From Cymodocea nodosa (Eukaryota > Streptophyta > Magnoliopsida > Alismatales > Cymodoceaceae), in the NCBI GenBank assembly GCA_036874045.1, contig CM072341.1, positions 9,002,501 to 9,066,500 on the forward strand: a stretch of DNA of 64,000 nt. The letters run 5' to 3'. Position numbers and translations under genes: made by a program. The notes below the pieces were generated by a model. That model was not told where the DNA came from. It ran no database searches and worked only from the letters and a program-made list of their open reading frames with translations. Shown in pieces: positions 57,560-64,000 of this stretch. The number at the start of each line of letters is the position of its first letter. Position 1 is the stretch's first letter.

Positions 57560-59620
57560 TTTTAGGGTGCATACTACATCAATGAAATTGAAAATTTTCC
57601 AATGTAAGTTTCTTACACAAGCATGTTGGTGGTAAGTTTGAAATTCATTCTATATGTTGCATGGCACCATGTTTTATATGTATCCATGATAAGAACTTGC
57701 ATGTCAATTTTTTAGGAAATAGCATTGTTAGTGTAATTTTGATTTTGAATTATTGCATCTTAGCCTCACTAGCATGCTACTCAATCTCCATTGTATGCTC
57801 TTAGAGCTAAGATCATTAATTCCTTATTAGCTTTAGTTTCATTATACGTAAATTATATTTGCATCATATGATTTATATTCAATGTATATGTGCATCCAAC
57901 TTGGTTTTGAGTTTTATAGGTCAATAAATCATGAAATCAAGATGAATTAAAGAGGAAAAAAACGTGGGCCATTGGATGCAACTTATTGGAGATCAAGCAA
58001 TAATAGCCTAGAGTATTTAAAGTGTTTGACCACTCAATTCTAGGCTATCTCCTCCTCTTCCAACACATTGCAGCCAGCGGTTCCAGCCATTCCAACATCT
58101 TCATCCAGAAAGTCCCATCTTCCCCTTGATCTTGAACAAGCTCCCTTCAAGAATGGTGAGCTTTGGCGTCTTCCACTCCTCCTAGAAGACACATTCTCTT
58201 CAATTCAAACGGCCATATGTTGGGATCTCCTTGGGCGTTCATCTTGGTGGATTGGGAGGCTCGTGTGATTGATTTGGAGTGGAGCAAAAGGTTAGGATCT
58301 TCAGGGTTGAGTCATCGGAAGCACCATTCTTAGATGTGGAAGCCAAAGTTGTGGGTCTTGGAGGCAAGATATTGAGGACGTGCACCACTCTTCTTCAAGG
58401 CAACCTTAGAAGCTTCACTTGGACGTGCTACAGGTGGTGACAGCCCTATGGCGCATTGATTTCAAGGACTTTGGGGAGTCATTGCTTGAAGAAACGTGGA
58501 GGATTAAAAGGTATGATGGAAAGGAGAGATCCTCATACTAGTTTTCATGTTTTACAATTTTATATGTATGAGTATAGTTTAAGTATGTGGAAGAACGAAA
58601 TTCTATGCATAAATCTTTATTTCAAATGTTCTAAATTAAAGATTATATATTGTTTTGATGTTAATTGATATAAGAATTGAGTTCATATCATATGTTTCGT
58701 GCGAATGATGGTGATGGTGTAAATTGTGAAGGCAATTTTCCGTTACTTAGATGGTCAGAATGTTAGTAGCTTTACTTCGAATTGTATGCACTTGTTACTC
58801 ATCTCTAAATTCTGTTTTTTGTTTCTTTTTGTAAGTATAATGAGTGTAGAACAAGTTTACAAAGTTTTAGAATTTTTTAAAATGTTTTTCAAAGCTTTTC
58901 GATTTTATTTTGTGAAGGTATTAGCGGTTTTGAGTCTTTGTTGAGTGCTAGTTTTGAGCTCGACGCCTATGTTGTGCTTGCATCGTGTATTTTGTGGAAT
59001 TCAGTTCTGTAAATTTTTCTTGTTAGTATAATAGATCTACTTTCAAGGCGCACCTATTTCGTAGCATTTCATGAAGATTTGATGGAGATTTGATTTTTGA
59101 ACCGAAGGTGCATTTTTGGAAAGTTTCCATAACCGTCTGCGCCCCTTTCTTAAATAAGATATTGCCAGTGTTTTAATTTGTGTTAATCCACGAAATCAGT
59201 ACCATTTGAAAAGATATTCCGAGGACCTTTCCAACCGTTATTTATTCTGGATTTTTAAACGTTCAAGTTGGAAGTTATTGGAGTTAAAAGTCGAGCTTAA
59301 ATTCTGTGATTTTTGGATTAGTACTCATTGATTTCTTAAATATCTTATCATAACTAATTGGATTTTGGGGTAATCTTATAAACTTTAATTGTGCTACGAA
59401 TTTTGTATATTAATATTAAGTAATTAGAATTTAATTATGAGTTAGTTTAATGTGGATATTTAATCGGATAATCATTTTAATAAAATTATTTAAGACAAAC
59501 TCCTTGTGGATTCGACCCGTACTTGCACATGCTTATTACAATGGGCACCGTGCGCTTGTGGTTATAAATGTAAAATTTGCGCTTTTGCCATTAATTTAAC
59601 AATACATAAAAACGTTTACA
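57560..59620 (+). repeat. 3' LTR region of F, unlike its 5' LTR
   Basis: About 2.06 kb ending TTTACA. Bases 57849-58048 match 50864-51063 with two mismatches in 200. Sequence on either side shows no similarity to the 5' LTR by eye. The last part has a gypsy U5 phrase (CTCCTTGTGGATTCGACCCGTACTTGC) around 59500-59525. Coding is not supported; the 66-codon ORF at 58068-58268 has no recognisable content. Confidence 0.6.
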
Positions 59621-60172
59621 TTTACCTAACTCACATGCATCACACATAAAGTCCTTTGAGTATTTAATCTTTGGTAAACCTCTCACTAAATGTTTTCTAG
59701 ATAGTTTATGTAACAATTTCATATTTATATGCCCAATCCTTCTATGCCACAGATATGCATTACTAGTTTCAACTAGCAAACATGAATTTAAATCAACTGC
59801 ACCAGAAGGTAAAGATAAAATACATATAGAACCTTTTCTTTTAGCAATAAACTTAATTTCATCTGTATTTTTATCAATAATTTTGCATACATTATCTTCA
59901 AACACTACATAATATCCATTTTCAATTAGTTTTATAACACTCAGCAAATTAAATCCTAAGTTTTCTACATATAGTACATTCGAAATAACATAAGTTGGAG
60001 TTATTTGAACATTGCCCATACCTATGATTTTATCTTTGCTTTTGTTTCCAAATGTTACACTCCCTTTCATGGTATTTGTAAAATTTTGTAATAGACTTTT
60101 CTGTCCAGTCATGTGACTTGACGCTCCACTGTCCAAGATCCATTTTGATGTTGTTTCCTCCTGCAAAACAAA
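59621..60172 (-). pseudogene. Protease and GAG-pre-integrase of B3
   Basis: Starts QEETTSKWILDSGASSHMTGQ with the D-S-G site. VENLGFNLLSV, WHRRIGHINMKLLHK and CDACELGK follow, after which element F is inserted (TTTAC). The frame is open through the domain. It is in frame with gag across one TAA. Confidence 0.86.
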
Positions 60173-62042
60173 TTAAGAAAAACTTTTTCTTGGTACCCAA
60201 TGTTGTTGAAGACCAAGTTCATTAAACGCATATTTCTTCTTTTTGTTTAAAAATAGTTTAACATTATCATTTACATTCTTATTAGTTGTAAGTACTATAG
60301 ACTTATTTTTAACATCATACTTACTTATAAAATTATTGCTCTTATAATCATTCTTTTTGTTTTCAGATGTAGTATAACCAAGACCAAACTGATTTTTATT
60401 AGATGTTAATTTATTTTGGTCATGCTCATACATTTCAGTGAGTTCATACCAAGATTTTGCACTAGTATTAACATTTTCTGTACATACAAAATCTTTTTCT
60501 ACACAAGAATTTTCAGATTTGTCACATGCAGAATGAGTAAATGGTCTAACACCGGTGTTTTGAATTACATGCTTGGGTTTCTGAATTTTTAGTTTACTAC
60601 AATTGTCTGAAATTTTAGGGACATTAGAAATTGAATTTCCAGAACAAGAAACAAGATTTTTAGAAACATTAATAGTCATGTTAGAAGTACAATTTGACAA
60701 ATCACATTGATTATTATTATTACTGCATGATTCATTCCTTGAAGTACCTACTTCTACATATTTATTACCTTGTTTCATGATAAAAGGAATTTTAGTCTTA
60801 GATTTACTTGAACTACAACTAACATATCCTTTATTGGCTTGAGATTCAGGATAATCAAATCCTAAGCCAAATTTATATGACACCGTAGGGGTACTAGTTA
60901 GTTTGTCTAACTTAATTTGACTTAAATTCTATTTCTCAATGGTAGAATTTAAATCTAGCTCTCTCAGTTTTAATTTATCTATCTCTAATTCAAGTTCATT
61001 TATATTGTTTCTCAACATTTGATTTTCAGATTCTATCTTTAATTTTTCAGCATTTGTATTCTGTATTTGTTCATGCAAGACACATTCATTAAATCTAAAT
61101 TTATGCAAATCTTTAGCATGATTTTCATTATCACATTTAAACTTTTCTAAAGTAGTAGATATGAAACTATTTTCTTCTTTCACAATAGATAAAGAGTTTC
61201 TAATATTCTTATTTTCCAGTTTACAAACTTTAAGTTTTTGTAATAATGCACGATAAGCACATAATAATTCATCAAAGTTAAAATCTGAATGACTTTCAGG
61301 ATTAGATATTACCTCAGACTCATCTGCCATGAAGCACACATGAGCAACGTCTTCTAACTCTTGTTCTCCTTCTGAATGTGAAGATTTTGATGATGATTCC
61401 TTAGATTCAGACTCTTCAGACGTGTCATCCCAAGTGACCTTCAAAGCCTTTTTCTTGTAAAACTTTTTCTGAGTTTTTTGATCCGTCTTCTTTTGATTTG
61501 TCCTACTTTGCTTTCATTTTTCCTTATAGGACAATCTGGAGAAAGATGTCCAGTTTTCTTATAGTTGTAACATATATACTTTCTAGATGAAGAATTCTTG
61601 TCATTTAGTGATTTTGAAGTTGAGGGTTTGTCATTTCTGTTCCTTTGTTGTTTTCTAGCTTTCCATGCTTTCTTGAATTTCCTAGTCAGCAAAATCAAAT
61701 CCTCGTCAGAATCAGTAAATATATCAGAATCTGAATTAATTTCGAAGGCGATTTCTTTCTTCATTTTTGGTTTGTCGTGACTAAGTAATTCATTTAATTG
61801 AACTTCATAAGCTGTTAAGTTTCCTATAAGTTCATTCATGGTATAAACATTTAAATCTCGTGGTTCCTCTATTGATGTTACTTTTTGAGACCATTTAGAA
61901 CTTAGGGATCTGAGAATTTTCCTCATCAAATCCTTCTGTTCAAAATTCATTCCAAAGCATTTTAAAGAGTTTATGATATCAAGAAATCTGGAAAACATCT
62001 TAGAAATACTTTCGTCTGCATGCATCTTAAAGAGTTCATATT
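60173..62042 (-). pseudogene. gag of B3, 5' part missing
   Basis: B-family gag lacking its N-terminus. The readable part starts at about SYKYELFKMHADESISKMF, where a B4 LTR abuts at 62043. The zinc knuckle reads CYNYKKTGHLSPDC, with its second Cys changed to Tyr. A frameshift near 61515 separates the knuckle from the coiled-coil half (60929-61444). A TAG at 60926-60928 precedes the last part (60173-60883), which ends WVPRKSFS-TAA. The apparent start upstream of 62042 (MFLSFKVSII) is LTR sequence read through and is not real. Confidence 0.83.
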
Positions 62043-62540
62043 TGTAGGATCGTATGGCTACACAAGAGGGGGGTGAATTGTGTATCTTTAATATTTTCTG
62101 AAATATAATTGAAACTTTAAAACTCAAAAACAAGTCTAGACATTGTTTTCATAAAATCATTTTTATTCAAGGTTTCAATTACAATATACAATTCAATTCT
62201 CCTTAGAAATTGTAGATGCAATTATATTTCGATACCATGTATCATCTAAACAATTTCATAACTACAAACAAAGAAAACTAATTTGCGGAATTTAAAACTT
62301 TTCTCCCTGTTTGAGATCTTTCTTCTTCTTCTTTTTCTTCTTCAGCAATTCTTCAGTGACGAATATCTTGTCTTTTCATGCTTCACTGAATTTGCTTTCT
62401 TCTGATACTTCAAATCTTTAGTGACGAAAATCTTACCTTTTTATGCTTCACTGAACTTTCTTTCACTTGAGAGATTTTCCCCGAGAGATTTTTCTTTTGG
62501 TGTGTAGGGATGGTTTGATCCTTGAAAAGATTTTTCTTTG
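62043..62540 (-). repeat. Partial LTR of B4
   Basis: About 500 bp matching the first part of the B LTR (63 to about 560 bases short of the TATA region), including the AGAGGGGGGTGAATTGTG U5 block. The last 25 bases repeat a GATCC-TGAAAAAGATTTTTC phrase found earlier in the LTR, so the break may have used short homology (TTTTTCTTTGATCTATA) with the pol sequence. Confidence 0.75.
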
Positions 62541-63191
62541 ATCTATAGATTTTCCTATGTCATCAATATCTAACTTTAAAGTAGTACTCATAGGAGTTCC
62601 TCGAATCCTTGTATCATTAGAATTAAATTTCTTAAGTATTTCATCTGCATATTTTTCTTAATTTAAAAATATACCTTTATCCATTTGCTTAATTTGAAGT
62701 CCTAGAAAATATGAAAGTTCTCCTATCATACTCATTTCAAACTGACTAGTCATCTCTTCAGAGAATATTTCTATCAACTTATCAAAGGTTGCTCCAAAGA
62801 TTATATCATCCATGTATATTTGAACAACAATCTGATCTTTACCATCTCTCTTAATAAATAGAGTATGATCCACTTTTCCCATGATATAGCCTTTTTCTAT
62901 TAAAAAAGTAGACAATCTTTCATACCATGATCTAGGTGCTTGCTTCAAACCATATAAGGCTTTCTTCAATTTATACACAAAGTCAGGATTTTTAATATCT
63001 TCAAATCCAGGTGGTTGTTTTACATAGACTTCTTCATTAATTAAACCATTTAGAAATGCACTCTTTACATTCATTTGATATAATTTAAAATCCATATAAC
63101 AAGCATAGGCCAATAATATTCTAATACTTTCTAACCTAGCCACAGGAGCAAATGTTTCATCATAATCTAATCCTTCTTCCTATGTATACCC
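62541..63191 (-). pseudogene. Reverse transcriptase of B4
   Basis: ESIRILLAYACYMDFKLYQMNVKSAFLNG, VYVKQPPGFED, LKQAPRSWYERL, and the catalytic motif read as YMDD (Asp codons 62805-62810) where related elements have YVDD. GELSYFLGLQIKQMDKGIFLN follows, then a TAA in place of Gln at 62658. The readable tail ends at the RNase H start. Two further stops (Gln to TAA and TAG) lie at about 63175-63194. Confidence 0.85.
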
Positions 63192-64000
63192 TTATGCAAG
63201 TAATCTAGCTTTATTCCTTATAATTTGACCAGTTTCGTTAGTTTTGTTTCTAAAGATCCACTTTGTACCTATTATGGATTGATTTTCTGGTGGAGAGACT
63301 AATTCCCATACATCATTTCTGATGAATTGATTTAGTTCTTGTTGCATTGCCACTATCCAATTTTCATCAAATAATGCTTCTTGTATATTCCTTGGTTCCA
63401 CCATAGAAACAAACATACACATACTATTTAAATTTACTGAAGCTCTAGTTTTAACTCCCTCATTAATATTACCAATGACTTGAGTAATGGGATGTGATGA
63501 AGAATAACACCAATTTCTCTGATTTTCCTCAATATTCTCATCAACATCTGAAAGTCCATCACTTTCATCATTAGTTTGATCATTTAAGTTCATATTTTTG
63601 ATTTTCTCAGATAAATCATCAATCTCTCTATTGATCTCTAACTCATTTGGAAAATTGATCATATCATCATTATTAGCTTTAGATTGAGATTCTCTAAGAG
63701 AATTTTCATTGAAGCTTAGATGGAGGGTTTCTTCAATAGTCCTAGAAGTCTTGTTATATACTCTATAGGCTTTACTTCTAGTAGAGTAACCTACAAAAAT
63801 TCCTTCATCCGATTTGGCTTGAAATTTATCCATTTTATCCTTAGTATTAAGAATAAAACACTTGCAGCCAAATGGTTTCATATAGGAAATTTTTGGAACC
63901 CTATTAAACATAATTTCAAAAGGAGTTTTATTAACATGAGGTCTTAAATGACTTCTGTTAATAACATAACAAGCTGTATTTACTACTTCAGCCCAAAGAT
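63192..64000 (-). pseudogene. Integrase C-terminus and RT N-terminus of B4, runs off window
   Basis: Open frame from the window edge: AEVVNTACYVINRS, KPFGCKCFILNTKDKMD, EGIFVGYSTRSKAYRVYN (integrase C-terminal region), an acidic linker, then the RT start [40 protein letters not shown]. It ends in KARLLA-stop. It contains exactly the integrase-RT junction that element B lacks after CYVINRS. Confidence 0.86.

Larger units (their letters stand above)
50483..59620 (+). mobile_element. Athila-like Ty3/gypsy retrotransposon F inserted in B3
   Basis: 9,138-bp insertion flanked by a perfect 5-bp duplication TTTAC (50478-50482 and 59621-59625) inside the integrase of B3. The 5' LTR is 50483-52585 (starting TA where TG is expected), followed by a tRNA-Asp-type primer site. 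A short gag remnant with protease, RT, RNase H and integrase follow in three frames, then a purine tract near 57531 and a 3' LTR region ending TTTACA. The two LTR regions share only 200 bp (50864-51063 and 57849-58048). RT and integrase sequence style is that of the Athila/Tat clade. Confidence 0.87.
62043..64000 (-). mobile_element. Truncated SIRE-like copia element B4
   Basis: Starts with a B-family LTR end (TGTAGGATCG) abutting B3 gag after ATATT. LTR sequence continues to about 62540, then switches to pol sequence at the start of RNase H. Most of the LTR, the polypurine region, the env-like ORF and most of RNase H are deleted. Pol continues to the window edge. Its other end and target duplication lie outside. 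Confidence 0.82.

Noticed and set aside
58068-58268. 66-codon ORF in the 3' LTR region of F
   Set aside because: No domain, no match to the 5' LTR, and ATG placement looks incidental.
61441-62133. Apparent 230-residue gene starting MFLSFKVSII
   Set aside because: Its first 30 residues are B4 LTR read through; the real sequence is B3 gag from about 62042.

Overview
The window is plant nuclear DNA made almost entirely of nested, decayed LTR retrotransposons. I found no host gene, rRNA, tRNA, CRISPR array or bacterial feature. The evidence is SIRE/Sirevirus-like and Tork-like Ty1/copia polyproteins, an Athila-like Ty3/gypsy polyprotein, primer sites matching plant initiator-Met and Asp tRNAs, 5-bp target-site duplications (TSDs), and LTRs of 0.37-2.1 kb that end in TG...CA. 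Base composition is AT-rich. A seed plant, probably a dicot, fits; the species cannot be named from this.

Layout. (1) 1-22090 is a tandem duplication with a unit of 12,036 bp. Bases 1-10054 belong to the left copy and 10055-22090 are the right copy. I found one base difference between them by eye. Each unit holds a piece of a Tork-like copia element (A, + strand). A is split by a SIRE-like element (B, - strand; 12299-22810 in the right copy, perfect TSD TGTAT) and by a solo LTR of family C (10071-11595, TSD CAAAG). (2) 22811-24205 is the rest of A with its 3' LTR. (3) 24206-34172 is element D, a SIRE-like + strand copy with degenerate gag, protease, integrase, RT-RNase H, a post-pol env-like ORF and a 3' LTR. 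An inverted solo LTR of family A (30433-30805) interrupts the env-like ORF. (4) 34173-35744 is E, a fragment with an acidic - strand ORF. (5) 35745-44184 is B2, a second B-family copy that lacks the integrase core and most of RT. (6) 44194-50172 is C, an element with two LTRs and gag but no pol. (7) 50173-50482 plus 59621-62042 is B3, a B-family remnant into which the Athila-like element F (50483-59620, TSD TTTAC) inserted. (8) 62043-64000 is B4, a truncated B-family copy that runs off the window.

How the parts work together. In the B and D families the inferred order is LTR, tRNA-Met primer site, gag with a CCHC knuckle, protease, integrase, RT-RNase H, a long spacer, a post-pol ORF, repeated polypurine tracts and LTR. 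No B-family copy here is complete: B lacks RT-RNase H, B2 lacks the integrase core, and B4 lacks most of RNase H and everything between it and the LTR. All coding regions carry stops or frameshifts, mostly of the C-to-T type expected in methylated repeats.

Most worth a second look: the near-identical 12-kb tandem duplication; arrays of short palindromes shared by the LTRs and by the spacer before the post-pol ORF, which suggest a second promoter region; the conserved post-pol protein; the repeated polypurine tracts of C; and the mismatched LTRs of F. I saw no sign of a cellular defence system or other non-transposon system.
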